Source: Pontederia crassipes (lineage: Eukaryota > Streptophyta > Magnoliopsida > Commelinales > Pontederiaceae). Taken from it: a stretch of 64,000 nucleotides of DNA. Positions 1 through 13,408 of the stretch are shown piece by piece; the first letter of the stretch is position 1, and every line of letters begins with the position of its first letter. Made by a program: the position numbers and the translations under genes. Below the pieces are notes generated by a model. The model saw nothing but the letters and a program-made list of their open reading frames with translations. It had not been told where the DNA came from and did not search any database. The stretch lies in NCBI GenBank assembly GCA_030549335.1, contig CM060193.1, positions 56,821,146 to 56,885,145 of the forward strand. Direction: 5' to 3'.

Positions 1-560
1 TTCCTGGCATGAACCCAAATTGTCTCTCAGAAATACTAGTCTCCATTCTCAATCTATGCTCAATCACTTTTTCCCATAATTTCATAGTGTGACTCATAAG
101 TTTAATCCCTCTATAATTTGCACAATTCTGAATATCCCCTTTATTTTTGTAAATAGGAACTAATGTACTTAATCTCCAATCATCAGGCATCTTTTTCGAC
201 CGTAAAATCTCATTAAATAGTTTACATAACCACAACACACATTTTTCTCCTAAACATTTCCAAACTTCAATCGGTATACCATCCGGTCCAACGGCTTTAC
301 CATTCTCCATTTTCTTAAGAGCTTCGCTAACCTCCGAGACTCTAATTCTACGATAAAATGACCTATTAAGCTCACATTCGCTAACTGTCAAGTCCTCCAA
401 ATCACAACGTGAACCTTCACATCCATCATTAAATAGCTTATAGAAATACTCTTCCCATCTGTTCTTAATATCTCCTTCAGTAACTAAAACCTTGCCAACT
501 TCATTTTTTATGCATCTTACTTGATCCAAATCGATATCTTGAACTAAATTTAGGTAATGC
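1..560 (-). mobile_element. RTE-type LINE, reverse-transcriptase fragment (copy 1)
   Basis: Read on the minus strand, about 545 down to 1 is one uninterrupted reading frame of a plant RTE-clade non-LTR retrotransposon. It covers the region leading into and including the first reverse-transcriptase blocks, for example [29 protein letters not shown] and ERQFGFMPG. The frame is still open at the window edge, so the rest of the reverse transcriptase lies to the left. The 5' end is truncated near 545-560, as is usual for LINEs. Positions 1-228 are the reverse complement of 1729-1953, so this is a second copy of the element at 1724-3101. It has glutamate where copy 2 carries a stop, which makes it the less decayed copy. 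It lies less than 460 bp downstream of the transporter stop codon at 1016. Confidence 0.85.
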
Positions 561-1015
561 TGCTTTGGAAATAAAAAAAGGTATTATTTCCTGCAATGAA
601 GGTCGATACAGCAGTTCATCCTTTATTTATGATAACATTAGCTAAATGGGTTTTAAGAAAGCATTGATTAATGAACCTTAGCAAGGGTCATGGAGAATAA
701 CTTATTAAGCTAATATAAGTAAAACCCAAAAAGTTGTTAGATGCATTTACAACATTTTGCATATGAATTGGATGATTGAAAACATGTCAATCATCCTTTC
801 CACTTTCAGAAAAAAAAAGAACATTTTGCATATGAAACCTTGCATGCGTGATGCCCACAAATAGTCAAATACATCACCACTTCTTCAGTAGAATGAAAGA
901 GTTATGAGATGTAATGATGAATCTTATTGGTTTAACTATGATTGCATATTCAGAAAATTATTCAAGAAAAAGAGGATGGGAAGGCTGCAGGCCAGGAAAT
1001 ATCTCACATGTTTTG

Positions 1016-4000
1016 TCATGTAGGAAGAAGTGGTTGTCTCTCATCAGTTCCAATGTGGTGGCTTGCCTGGAAAGGATGAATATAAGCATATGATAACCAA
1101 GAGGAAAAATGCAATCAGGGCTTTGAGATATTTTCTTACATCCTCAGCTGCACCAGCAGTCATGTTTATGAAAGAAGAATCTTTTGACCTGTAGAGATTA
1201 GAAAGTTCCATCTAAATATATGAAATAAGAACATCAAAGGAAAGAGGCAATTCCAGGAATTAAAATAAACATCATCAAACAGCCAAACTCTCATGATCCA
1301 GGAATTCAATAAATCCGATATTCAGCATTATAATAAATGTGCCAGCAAGCTTGAAATTAGTCAAGACAATCCTAACACATACTTATGTCACAACATAAAT
1401 TCATCTGTACATGATCTCATAAAATTCACCATTGCTCATGCAATCAACTTAAAATCCTAGCACACATCATATATTTCTTTGTTAAATTCAAGGATTTACA
1501 TGCCATTGCCATTGGGAACCAATTGTTGCTTGGAGAAGTCCTGTGTTATCTCATGCAAGATGCATTTGTCAACATTTGTGTTGCAGAAAAAGAAAAAAAA
1601 AAGCAAATTGGCCTGCAGGGTTCGGTACGGTCCAATGTGGTTCTGCACAATCAGCAGACAACAGCATGAAATACCCACCTCATCTCACCCCCTCCCCTTT
1701 TGTTTTTTAACAATTGATCTAATTTAGTTATGTAAACTATTTAATGAGATTTTACGGTCGAAAAAGATGCCTGATGATTGGAGATTAAGTACATTAGTTC
1801 CTATTTACAAAAATAAATGGGATATTCGGAATTGTGCAAATTATAGAGGGATTAAACTTATGAGTCACACAATGAAATTATGGGAAAAAGTGATTGAACA
1901 TAGATTGAGAATGGAGACTAGTATTTCTTAGAGACAATTTGGGTTCATGCCAGGAAGATCCACTACAGAGGCGATTTATTTATTAAGGGGGATGATTGAG
2001 AAGTATCGAAGTAGGAGAAGAGACTTAGCTTTCATTGACTTAGAGAAGGCGTATGATCGGGTACCAAGGGATGTACTTTGGAAAGCCTTACAAAAGAAGA
2101 GGATGAGTGTTGCCTACATTAAGGTAATACAAGATATGTACGATGGGACATTGACTAGGGTTAGGACATCCGGAGGTGAGACAAATGAATTTCCTATAGG
2201 AATTGGCCTACATCAAGGATCAGCTTTAAGCCCGTATCTATTTAACTTAGTTATCGATGCTATAACCGAGAGTATCACAGAGGAGGTACCTAAGTGCATG
2301 CTATTTGCGGATGATATAGTACTTTTAGCGGATTTAAGAGAAGAGATTAATACAAAATTGGAAATATGGAGAAATACGTTGGAGTAAAAGGGTTTTCGTT
2401 TAAGTAGGAATAAAACAGAATATATGCATAGCAATTTCACAAATAAAGAATTTAGAGACGATTTGAAAGTTAGGCTAGGGGAGGATATAATTTCTCAAGT
2501 GACAATGTTTAAATATTTAGGATCAATTGTAAGACAAGATGGTGAGATTGATGACGATGTTAATAATAGAATTCAAGCTGGTTGGTGTAAGTGGAGGAAA
2601 GCCACTGGAGTTCTTTGTGATAGAAAAGTACCCAATAAAGTTAAAGGAAAATTCTATCGTACTGCTATAAGGCCAGCAGTGTTATATGGTAGTGAATGTT
2701 GGGCTATGAAGGGACAACATGAACGTAAAGTGAGGGTAGCCGAAATGAGGATGTTGAGATGGATGTGTGGTCATACAAGATTAGATAAGATTAGGAATGA
2801 CCATATACGTGAACGAGTCGGAGTGGCTCCTATTAGTGAGAAATGATAGAGAATCGTTTGAGATGGTTTGGTCATGTTTAGAGAAGACCATTAGATGCGC
2901 CAGTATCAAATAATCTGGAGTCCGATTAAAAGAGGGAGAGGGAGGCCAAGACGGACACTTGGCGAACTAATAGAGCAAGATCTATTGGTGAATAATATAC
3001 CGAAAGGTTTGGTTACTAATAGAGCGGAATGGCGTCGTATGATCCATGTAGCCGACTCCACCTAGTGGGATAAGACTTTGTTGTTGTTGTTGTTGTTGTT
3101 GACATAGTGAAAAGTAAGACTAGCTACTTGATAGCACCTTGGCCCCCTAGAAAGCTGGCTCAATTATATTGTATAGCATGATATAAAAAAAGACTTAAAA
3201 ATACCACAATACAATGTGATACTTAAACAACCCTTTCATAAAATAAAACAACAGTTTATTTTCATTTCTAAAATGAAAAAAAAACCATAGTGGCTCATAT
3301 TTTTGCCGAAAAGGATAATGGCTCATATTTTACTTTGCATTTTATGAACTATGACCCGCTTTAGGAAAGAGAATAAATGAATTTTCGGAAGATATCAACT
3401 TCAAAAGAACTATATTTGAAAGATTAAATAACAGATTGGTATCCAAATGCCAAGAAAACATAATAGACATCATGATAACATGAAAGTTTTTTTTTTTTTT
3501 TGAGGGGAGATAACATGAAAGTTACATACCTGATGTTTTGAATATCCATCAGTTCTAATTTTCCATTTGATGGTTCATCTTTGACTTTGGCCAATGGTGA
3601 GAAGAACTATAAAAATTCAAGTCAGCAATGTAACGGAACAAGTAGAAGGAAACCTTACATTAAATATTCTTTTTAAAGAAGTACCTGGTGCATAGATATG
3701 AAGACTATTGAAATACCCAAGATAAAGTTCATGGTCAAGGTGTGGCCAAACAATGCAGCTGATGCTATTCCAGTAAAAATTGTGGCAACAGTAGATGAAT
3801 ATTTCTTCAATATTGTATCTACAAAGAAAATTAAATGGTGCAAAACTGTCAATGTCATAATAAAGCTTTAAAGGGAAAACACTTTTTATAATCTTTATTA
3901 CCAGCATATTTGAAAAAGAATGATGAGAGTATGCCCTGTGCAGCATTGTTGCATATAAGAAACATTGTAGCTTTTGAGTGACCTTCAAGGATATTGAAGC

Positions 4001-7000
4001 TAGCAGGCCCTACAAAAGAAGAATGATCATTGGCATTAAATCCATATTATTGTTTCAAGAACAAGTTATATTGCAATGTGGCTTATGTTTATGTTTATGA
4101 TGCATTACTTTAATTTCACAAAATGAACCAAGTCTCAACCACTACTAAGTAAATAGTGCATCAGAAGTGCTGAGTTAGCATACCTTTGAAAATGGCAGTT
4201 CCCATAATTCCTAGAAAGTTGAATATTGCACCATAGCCATACAAAAATAAGTTCTATGGAATGCACACAAGATTAGATGTCAGAATGTTGACAATAAAAC
4301 ATGACTGAATGATGTTTTAATATGAGTTAAAATTCCACATGCATCAAAAGGCATTTTCGTATCTTCCCAAACTGGTGGATATGTCAGCATATTGAAAGTT
4401 TATGTTAAAAACTTATGTTTCAAGTAGTTATCCGTTGAATAAAAAGAGGGGCGAGATCATGAAGTTCTCTTTGTTTTCGAGAACCAAATCATTAAGCAAT
4501 CACAAGCGGTCATAGAATTTACCTGAAGATAAATGCTCGTCTCAAACTGACTTTTCAAAGCATATTCATTGTAAACCGAGGCAAGTGATGGAACAGTAAC
4601 CTGGAGGACTTAAAAAATCAGTCACATGTATGGCCTTTTATTACTGTGTCATACACACAACACATCTAAATTTCAAAGGAAGCAGCTACACAAAAGAACC
4701 AGCATGCATAATCCTTGTCTTAATTAACTCATACAGCTTCAAAGCTACAGAGATATAACATTATAGAAATCATAGTAACCATATGATTAGAATAAATGCT
4801 ACAAAAAGACAAACTCCTATACTGAATTAGATCTTGAATTCATTGTCCTTTGAAAAGCACATCATAGTATGGAATTTGAATATAGATACTCCCCTACAGA
4901 AGAAGCAAAGAACGTGCTTTTCGTCAAAGCAACAAACTTTTGGTGTTACTTCTGTGGACAGTTTAACTTTTGTTCTTAGAAGCAGTTAAGTTCTTTCCAT
5001 CGGGAAAAAAACACCATAACATGCTTGTCTAGAAAGCATATTTTGGTTTCAAAATATTTATGCTCATATATTTTAAATCATAAATTATATTAGTAATTTT
5101 TTTTAAATTATCATGAAACAATACATATATTTAAGATTACTGTATAGTTATGAAATAATTATAAAAGTACAACACCAAACACTAATGTCAATCACAACGG
5201 GGTGAAAAACTAAACTTACGACTTTACTAACATAGACATAATTTTTTTTGCAACATACTTTTCTTCACAACATTAAATAACAAGCTTTTGTCACAAGCTT
5301 TCTGCCCAATATTTACCAGATGCAATCATTATAAGTCGAGGAGAACAAGTATCCAGATTATTATCCCAAAGTGGGCAGATACACAGCATAAAAAAATATA
5401 CTTGCGGGAAATTAACACAAATTCTAGAGGAATCTGTGAAGGACCTCATGAAATTTTGATGACAGGACGCATAACTTTTTTTCTTTTTGCAAGGGAGAAT
5501 GAAGCAAAACTAATACTATATAGAATGAAAACTTCAAAGATGAACTCATGAAACTTACAAATATTAGTGTATAGACATAAGCAATCATTGTAACTGGAAG
5601 ACCTAGAACCACGGACCCTTCAGGCAGTGAACGCAGCTGATTTACACTTATCCCAATCAAGAGCAGTGCAAGAGCCTCCCACTGCTCATCAACATAGAAA
5701 TTCCACAGTTCCATAAAAATCAATCATTCATATAAAAATGTTAAAAAAATAGAAAAAAGCAAAAACATATGATTGAATTAAAGAATTGATAATAGGTAAA
5801 TTACAAGGGTGCTGATAAATATCCAACTTTCAGCAAAAGATAACTATGATCTTCAAAGAAATGGATAAGATACAACAAAATAAGTTGTGTAAAAATTATA
5901 GCAAAATTTTGAAGTTAATTCTTTAATCTTTAGGCTCAGGCAAAGCCTAGGTAGAACTTCCACCCCAGAAAGGAAAAACGCTACTTAAATTTCCAAATAA
6001 AGGGGATATCATGTAAGATGAAATGAACCATAACCCAGAACAAATTTACCTGAATAATGGAAAAACGTCTCCTCATAATAATCTTTAGTAGGACAGCTAT
6101 TACCAAGACCTGCATGAATTTGCAAAATTGAACCACTAGTGTATGAATTACTACTTTCTGCAACAGCAATATCCTAAAAAAGACAAAGCAAATTACGATG
6201 GGAAAAAACTTCTGAGAGTATATTTAAAGTATTCTTATGAAAATAATAAATAAAGAATTCTTCCTAAATAAATATGATCAAAGAATGCAATGCCAATAAA
6301 TCATCCTTATGTATACATGGAGAGCTTGATATAACCAACATCCGTATATAACTAGGGGCGCAAAGCTTTTCAAAGAGCACTTGAAGTAAATGTAGAGCAT
6401 AACACAGGAAAAAAACTCTTTAATCTGAAGGTTATTAAATATCTAGCTTATACAAAATAAGCCCACCAATTGGCAATTTTATAGGTCTAATTTAGTGAAA
6501 CTTCATGCATCAATTTCAGATATTGTACCTTCGTGGTATATATTTTTCTTCTCCAGAAAATCAAGTATGTTTAAGATTCATTGGCATTATGTTAGTTTAG
6601 CTATTTCTTAATCTTCAACTTTTCAGTACTTGTTTTATTTGCCACAAACCCCTCAATATTTAATTTATTATTTCTGAAATTTTGAAAAAGAATGGAGTAG
6701 AATATTGTGTTCATATTTCTAACAAAACCTGCAGACATTAGGTTAAAAATACTCCAAAAAAGAATGGAGTAGAATATTGTGTTCATATTTATAACAAAAC
6801 CTGCAGACATTAGGTTAAAAATACTCCAAAAAGGAAATAAAAAAGCATGATCACATGTTAACTACAAAACCAGTAATTAGAATCCTTTTTTTGAGGGGAG
6901 TTATTAGAATCCTTGACGTGGAATACTACCTTCAAGTTGCTCAGCATTTTGACGGTTGCTGGATTAAAGTATAACTGTAGAGAGAAAGAAATAATCAGGC

Positions 7001-9253
7001 ACACACATAATCATATACAATTGTCAATCATGTGGTTTGCAGAAGCCAATGAATGCAAGATGTTTGATACAAAAAGAAGAATTTGTTACTTGTTAGTTCA
7101 GAGTAGGAACCTACTTGCATTGTGAACTTTAGGTAGTTGTTGATGGCATAAAGAAGAGCAGGAACAGCTAAAAGTACATTATTACGAGCTGCCTGAAATT
7201 CCCAAAAAAATCAAGTACCAGAAAAAAGAAGTTGAATTAATTAATGAGAAGCTTCAAGTTAAATGTCAGTAATATCAGCTGTGTGCACCCAACCATACCT
7301 GTACGAATGTGGACATGGAAAGCAAAGGTTTCTCGCCAACCTTCTGTTGTCTAGCCTATTAAGATGAAAAAACCACAATGAAGAAGAACTTTATTGATTA
7401 GCTATGGAAAAGGACTAACTTTTCAGATTAGAAACATATCTACCATTGCCACTAACATAGACATTTACCAGTACCAGACAAGTTTCCAAGAACATCAATA
7501 AGTAAGAGTGGAATAGTGTTTACAACACTAACTTGTCCATGAAAGCTAAAACAGTTCACATTACAGATTAACGTTTTCTTTGTTCTTTGGTTAATCTTTA
7601 CAATAAATCATTAACTCATTTGAAGAACGGGGTCTCCAGTTTTTCTTATTTTTCCTTCTGTATTTTCTCCTTACCCTCACAAAATTTCATTTCCGCTTCA
7701 CCCTTGCATTTACTGCTAACACCTATATTATCGCACCGTTTAGGTATATTTTAGGATTTAATTACAATGAACTATAGCTGATAACTCAGATTGATCAATA
7801 AGATTAGTGGACAAGAATACAGAATTGGCAAAATCTATATGAGATCACTAATGACATCACAAAATGTTAATATATACACAGGAATCAGTTACGATGTGGC
7901 ATTATGATATCTTTCATATCTCCAGTTCGCTTGCTGCAGTTAAATTTTTATATAATTTATCATGTTACGAAATTCGAAAAGCGAGAGAAAGGAGTCAAGC
8001 ATCATTCAGAGCCTTACCTGCATTCATGTTTAATTAAATGGTAGAGATTAGATTAAGGAAACAATTACAAACCTGGATGATTAACATGACAATGGCAAAG
8101 AAAACCTTGGCAATCTCTGTCAAAAAGTTAACACTAATGGGGCTGAACTTGAACTTTCCATCCACCTTGGACATGTAAACCAATATTGGCTGCAGCAAAA
8201 CAAAAATATCTGTCATGTGCTTACAAGTATATTTTACAAGGCCTCTCACCTAGAGAGGGAGTAAAATTCCAAGAGTCATAATGTTTACTCAGAAAACTAA
8301 AATATTTCCCCTAAAAATTAAAACAAAAACATTGACGTGTGCATCATCCTTTTTTTTTCTTTTTGAATGGTTACAAGAAGATACCATTTCTGCAAACTTG
8401 TAAGAAATAGAATATACTGACCCAATGATTTTAACAACAATGCAACATGAGTTATGTAGATAATCATACATATTCAATGATAGATGTTTAGATGAATTAA
8501 CTGACTTCACGAAGGCCTGTGGTTGTTTTACATCATGATGGCGTGAATATGTTGGTTTGAAGGGGTTGAAGTGAGATACTATGCCCCATATGTTCATCTT
8601 ATTGAAATTAGATTATGACAAACTTTTCAGTAATTAAGCAGTTGTCCAAGGGGAAGTATGCTTTACCACAGTTTTCTCTGTGTTCTTGTATGCTACTTAT
8701 TTATTCGTATTACAGTTTCAATTTGAAACCAAATGATCAATCCTTATGCTAAATCTGATCTATTTTGCATAGTCAAACATATATAAATAATAGTATTGCC
8801 TTTGAATTAGTTGTGTCAGCAAATCATATATTGGTGCACATGGAATAGCATGTGTCAGGACCTCAGTTTACCGAGATGAACCCATGATAAATTAATGTAT
8901 GAGATAGATGCCCGATAAATGGTAGGTTACGGATTAGCATCTTGAATCAAGATTGTAGATATTCTCAGGTAGAGTATGACATTTGATTAAATTAAATATG
9001 AACTAAACTGCATAAGCGAATTTCAAGTCTTTGTACTTTATGTAAGAAGGATGAACATGGCAGTTCAGGTTACAGTGCTTCTTACCTGGAGGCCAACCAA
9101 TATGCAATCTCCTATGACAAGAAGGAATTTCAGAGCACGAAACTTCGTAGATACTTTGCTCCTATGTCTATCATATGCCCTTGAAACACTTCTTGGGCTT
9201 CGGGGCACCAATTTCGAATGACAAACACTGCACTCCATCATCCCATTTTTCAT
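1016..9253 (-). CDS. CMP-sialic acid transporter-like nucleotide-sugar transporter, 14 coding exons
   Basis: The product is a Golgi/ER nucleotide-sugar transporter of the plant CMP-sialic-acid-transporter-like group (UDP-galactose/UDP-GlcNAc transporter superfamily). Coding exons in gene order are 9253-9086, 8189-8073, 7355-7299, 7192-7115, 6974-6930, 6109-6050, 5681-5559, 4600-4523, 4253-4184, 4009-3902, 3818-3685, 3606-3530, 1188-1140 and 1066-1016. All junctions are GT-AG and phases are consistent, giving 1215 nt (404 aa plus stop). The N-terminus carries [15 protein letters not shown] with a CxxC pair. About ten hydrophobic segments follow, including [32 protein letters not shown] and [17 protein letters not shown]. 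The hydrophilic tail ends [10 protein letters not shown], a pattern kept in this family. There are no stops or frameshifts, so it looks functional. The 2.3-kb last large intron hosts LINE copy 2. Substrate cannot be read from sequence; plants lack much sialic acid, so a UDP-sugar is more likely. Confidence 0.95.
1724..3101 (+). mobile_element. RTE-type LINE, 5'-truncated copy 2 inside a transporter intron
   Basis: A non-LTR retrotransposon truncated at its 5' end lies in the intron 3529-1189 of the transporter gene, on the opposite strand to it. It starts at about 1724 in the middle of the reverse-transcriptase region. It ends after the conserved tail [15 protein letters not shown] with a (TTG) tandem tail at 3080-3101, the 3' signature of plant RTE elements. 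Its first 225 bp match the reverse complement of 1-228 with few differences. It sits well away from the splice sites and need not disturb the gene. Confidence 0.9.
1729..3063 (+). pseudogene. Broken RTE LINE ORF2 (reverse transcriptase to C-terminus)
   Basis: The coding part of LINE copy 2 is disabled by several lesions. A TAG at 1929-1931 replaces the glutamate codon seen in copy 1. An open stretch at 1947-2387 carries [26 protein letters not shown] and the catalytic [12 protein letters not shown]. It ends at a TAA (2385) that probably arose from TCA. The frame resumes over 2424-2846 with [16 protein letters not shown] and the maturase-like tail [14 protein letters not shown]. It then shifts near 2846 before the last conserved block. 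No endonuclease domain is present because of the 5' truncation. Confidence 0.88.
6691..6834. repeat. 72-bp tandem duplication in a transporter intron
   Basis: Two nearly identical units, 6691-6762 and 6763-6834, lie in the intron between transporter coding exons 6 and 5 (gene order; 6109 and 6930). Both contain AATGGAGTAGAATATTGTGT and end in a run ATACTCCAAAA. The high similarity suggests a recent slippage or duplication event. No functional role is apparent. Confidence 0.85.
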
Positions 9254-10290
9254 CTCGGTAAGTAGGATTCTGTCAAAGATCCACAAGCCAAAGCTGTGAT
9301 CTCGCTATACGGGAGAAACCTTGGGAGACCTGATAAAGGAGACATACAAATACGTTCAATTTTCACTTTATAAAATAACCAAATATAATAAAGTGGATAC
9401 ATATTTATAGAGCTCGACCGTCTTACCACCTTAACGGAAATTTCCTATTTTCGAGATATCAGATAATCAAATAATGAATGTGTATCATACAAAGAAGAAA
9501 ATACCACTTAATGACAAAAGATTATATATTTACTTTTATGACCAAAAATGTACTGTCAAATCGAGATCAACCTTATACACTTCTCTTCTTTCATGATAAG
9601 TCATGTGCAACTCAATCTCTATGCACCAAACCTATACACTTCAACTTGGACACTAACACCTAATACCTAGTCTAACTTGAAAGATAAAAGCAGGAAAAAA
9701 AGAAATTGCTATCGATTTCAATTCACATCATTTTCTAACGAAATATGTCAAAAGACACCGTCATTTAGCATTAGGAAGCATAGAATTAAGCTTTGCATGT
9801 AAAAGCCAGTCATCGAGAGAACTCAGGCGCCCAAAGGGAAAGTTGCCAAAAGTTAATCCTTTTTTTACTTCATCAAGAAAAAACATGTAAAAAAAAAAAA
9901 CTTTTTTCGGTCAATTCCACAAACAATGATCCTTCGAGCTGGGTTAGCAGTAGCACAATCAAATCTTACCAGTTCGCATTTAAAAAAAAAAGACTTTTAT
10001 TATATGTCGATTCAGATTCAAAAAGAAAAAAACGCCCTGGTCATCAAATTAACCCATCAACACAGCGAAAGCTTGCTCACCGAGACAAGTAGAGGAAAAT
10101 AAGAACTCACCAAGAATTGAGATCCAGATCCAATGCCGCTCTAAAGGAATCGAAGACTGCGCATGAATCCTTCTCCGCCCTCCGAAACTCGCGGAAGAAG
10201 GAGGCTTCAATCGAAGCGGACTCGGCCGATAAATTCCCGGATTTGCGAGATTCAGATTCGAGAACAAAAGGAAGAACAAGCAAAAAGAGG
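9254..10290 (-). other. 5' leader of the transporter gene, with a leader intron
   Basis: The start exon extends upstream to an acceptor-like TATCAG at 9330-9331, so it probably begins at 9329. A GC-rich first exon lies at about 10290-10111 and ends in a TTCTTG|GTGAGT donor, with gt at 10110-10109. That gives a 5'-UTR intron of about 780 bp. The intron holds only AT-rich sequence and A/T runs. The promoter would lie just above 10300; I see no convincing TATA box. The exon 1 extent is inferred from composition and the donor site only. Confidence 0.5.
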
Positions 10291-10349
10291 GAAATTAACG
10301 CGAAAGCGGGAGGTGGGAAAGAAGTGGGGATTTTAATTATTTTTTGTTA

Positions 10350-12593
10350 CTAATGTGAATGCAAACATAACGCATCTTACAATAAATACCCACTTATGTA
10401 ATTTAAAATTTAAATTTGGAAAATTTTGGTGAGACGTCCCTTTTGCGTGAATTCTACAGCAGTTTTTTTCTCTGTCTTTTTTTTCTCGTCCTTTTTTTAA
10501 CTGTCAATAATTGCGATTTAATCTGTATAATTATTTAGACTATCACTATTTTCACTTCAAAATGGACTATTAATATTGAATTAAACTTTTTTTTTTATTT
10601 TGTTGAGATAAAATCAAATGACAATAATAATAGTGGTGCTCTTATTATTTTTAAGGAAGATTAATCTAATAATCATCATTCATTAACTATAATTGAATGA
10701 GTTTAATAAGATATATTTTAATGAGTCAATATTTAGAAAGTTTTTTTATTTTAATATGATAATAATTTTAGTTTTAAATAATAAATTAAAGTGTAATATA
10801 TACAAAACTTGGAATATATTGTGTAAGAATTGTAAATATAATAGAAAAATATTAGATCAATTATAAGAATAAAAAAAATGACTTGTAAACTAAATGGAAC
10901 TTGAGCAAGTTAGTTTTAATTTCTAAAATCATAAAAAAAAACTAAATGGAACTTTTGTTTTCTTTCTATTCAATTTGGGTTGGATAAGTTTTCCAAGTTG
11001 ATCAAATTTAATCAAGAACAATGATATTTCTACTTCATGAATTAAATCTCAACCTACTAATTTGTCAAGACTCCGACATGGTAATCGTGACCAAGTCACA
11101 ATTATTATCACAAAACATGGAAGGTATCATTTAACTCGTAAAATACTATCGACTAAATTCAAAGATAATAAATTGGAGATAAATAGATTAGAATATCAAT
11201 ATTATTGGTTTCATAAGGTAAATATAAAGATTATAATTGCTTATATAGGCGTTTGGCGGTTCAAATATTATTTGTTTTTTTTTGTTTGGTAAGTAATATA
11301 GCTCAAAAGCTTTTTTAAGTAATATAAAAAATATTGAAAAGTTACTTCTACTAGGGTTTGATATTTTTTTCTTCTTGTCCTTATTCAAGTGCATTATTTT
11401 TTTCTTAAATTATCTTATTATTTTTTTTATTTTATCACCATTCAACTATATTCCTTTTTATATTCATATTTAATTAATCATAAATTATTTATTAATTAAC
11501 AATGGATAAAAAATAATTTAATAATTAATATTTTCATTCATTTATGCATTATTTAAATTTATTGTAATATAAAAAAATAGATGTGGGATTTTATTTTATT
11601 TCATTGAGATATTAATGATTTATTTATTAAATTGTAATAAATTTTGTATAGCCATTGAGATGAATAATTTATTGAGAGCCTTAGACTAATATGCAAGAGT
11701 GAAAAGATAAATTCTAATTAAATTACTTTTTTTTGTTGACTACAATCTTGCTAACTAATTTGACAATTAATTTGATTATTGTTTTTATTTTTCATCTATA
11801 AAAAGTAATCCTTTGGCGCAAACGAAGAAATTAACTTGAAAATACGGAGTCTTGGTGGTCGCCCTAAAAAAGTCTCACTCAAAAATAAATGCATAAATTA
11901 ATAGAGACACATGGATGCCTAAAAATGTGCATTATTAGAAGTATGAACGTGCCCATGAAATGTGCATGTCGGTCACGCCGAGTTGATGGGGGCCCTTTCT
12001 TTCTTAATGAATAACGAGCATGTGGTTTTGGGATCCTTTTTGCACTTGTCATTGAAAAAGCATGTGCTTGAATCCACCAGATCGCAAACAACACGTCAAA
12101 CTTATAAAAGAAAAAAAAAAGTTTGGTAAGAGAGCATCACGATAGCTAATAATTTGTGTGTCAAACATGATACACTATAATTAAGGTCGGTTGGCATAAT
12201 TTATTAGCTCCAAAATGATTGAATGGGTGCTAATTAATAATTCCGGGTTCGTTCTGTAGAACTATTGAAAGAATCGGAATAGTAAAATTAGATTTGTCCG
12301 TCAACATCTTGTGTTGACGAATACTTAATGAAATGGACTTTCAAAATGATACTATAGAAATTTACTCTTTTTTGCATGCATGGGAAATGGAAAAGAAGTT
12401 TTCACCAAACAGATTTTATCCAAATTGTTATATATGTTTTGAGAACCATGATCGGGATTTGAATATTCACCCATAACAAAATTTATATGCATCATTGGAT
12501 CCCCATAATATACCTTTTAAACTATCATGTAATACTCTTTCATTCACATGCATCTTTTAGTAGATGAACATATATACACCTTTAAACTTTACA
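10350..12593. other. AT-rich intergenic DNA
   Basis: This stretch has high AT content, many short A and T runs and no open frame with recognisable protein motifs on either strand. I see no RNA gene and no clear transposon ends. Confidence 0.6.
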
Positions 12594-13408
12594 TACTTTT
12601 TAGTGGGTAAATTACACGATTGATCTTCCAACTTTAAGTCATTTTCAAATCGATCCCTCAACTTTAATTTATAATCAGAACGTCTCTCATCTTTAATTTT
12701 CTTACACGATTAGTCCTCTTGATCGGTGATCGTGAGTTTTCCGGTTGCCTTGCTTATGTGGTTGTCATGCGAGTCATTTCTCTCTCATCCATGTCAAGAC
12801 AAAATTCTCTCCCCCATTAAAATATATTATAAAATAAAAAATAAATAAACAATGGGTCACTCGTCGTTGGCGCCCCCTGAGTGAGCTCGCCAACGGGGCG
12901 AGCTCGCGGAAAGGGGGGCAACAACCCCCCTCTGCCAATCTCGTCCGTCGACGTGAATTGTAGAAGGGGGCCACCGTCCCCTCCCTCCTTCTCACCACGC
13001 GTGAGGGAGAAGAGAGGGACTGCAGACGAGAATCGCAGAGGGAGGGAGGGAGGGGGGGAGGGGGGGGGGGGGGGGGGGGGGCGCCCCCCTCATTCTCCCT
13101 CACCGCTCATGAGGGAGAAGATGCTGCCCACTTTCCGCTAGCTCGCCCCTCTCTGCCAAGCTCGTCCAGGGGGGTGCCAGCCCCGACCGATGGAGAGGAT
13201 TTAGCCTTGACATGTATGAGAGATAAATGACTCACGTGGCAGTCATGTAAGCAAGGCAATCGAAAAATTCACAATCACCGGTCAAGAAGACTAATCGTGT
13301 AAGAAAATCAAACGTAAGAGACGTTCTGGTTATAAATTAAAGTTAGGGACTGATTTGAAAATGATTCAAAGTTGGAGACCAATCATATAATTTACCCTAC
13401 TTTTTGGT
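12594..13408. mobile_element. Non-autonomous Mutator-like (MULE) element with long inverted repeats
   Basis: The element spans 12605-13397 (793 bp). Its first ~205 bp, beginning GGGTAAATTACACGATTG, pair with the reverse complement of the last ~210 bp, beginning GGGTAAATTATATGATTG, at roughly 80-85% identity by eye. The flanks 12594-12604 (TACTTTTTAGT) and 13398-13408 (TACTTTTTGGT) form an 11-bp target duplication with one mismatch, in the 9-11 bp MULE range. Interior GC-rich blocks also pair (GGGGCGAGCTCGCGGAAAG at 12894-12912 with its near complement around 13127-13147), so much of the element could fold back. No transposase is encoded. A long G run lies near its centre. Confidence 0.85.
13041..13081 (+). 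repeat. Poly-G tract inside the MULE
   Basis: A nearly pure G run (AGGGGGGGAGG followed by about 29 Gs) lies in the GC-rich core of the fold-back element. The opposite strand would read a proline run and is not a gene. Such tracts can form G-quadruplexes and are prone to length error in sequencing. Confidence 0.8.

Noticed and set aside
1479..1727. 82-codon open frame between the LINE copies
   Set aside because: Lies in the transporter intron with no motif and no codon signal.
1..3101. Twin-primed (internally inverted) single LINE insertion
   Set aside because: The two pieces overlap by about 225 bp and are separated by 1.16 kb containing real transporter exons, so they are two insertions.
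12774..13141. Proline/glycine-rich open frames on both strands
   Set aside because: They arise from the poly-G core and inverted repeats of the MULE; no start context or conserved motif.
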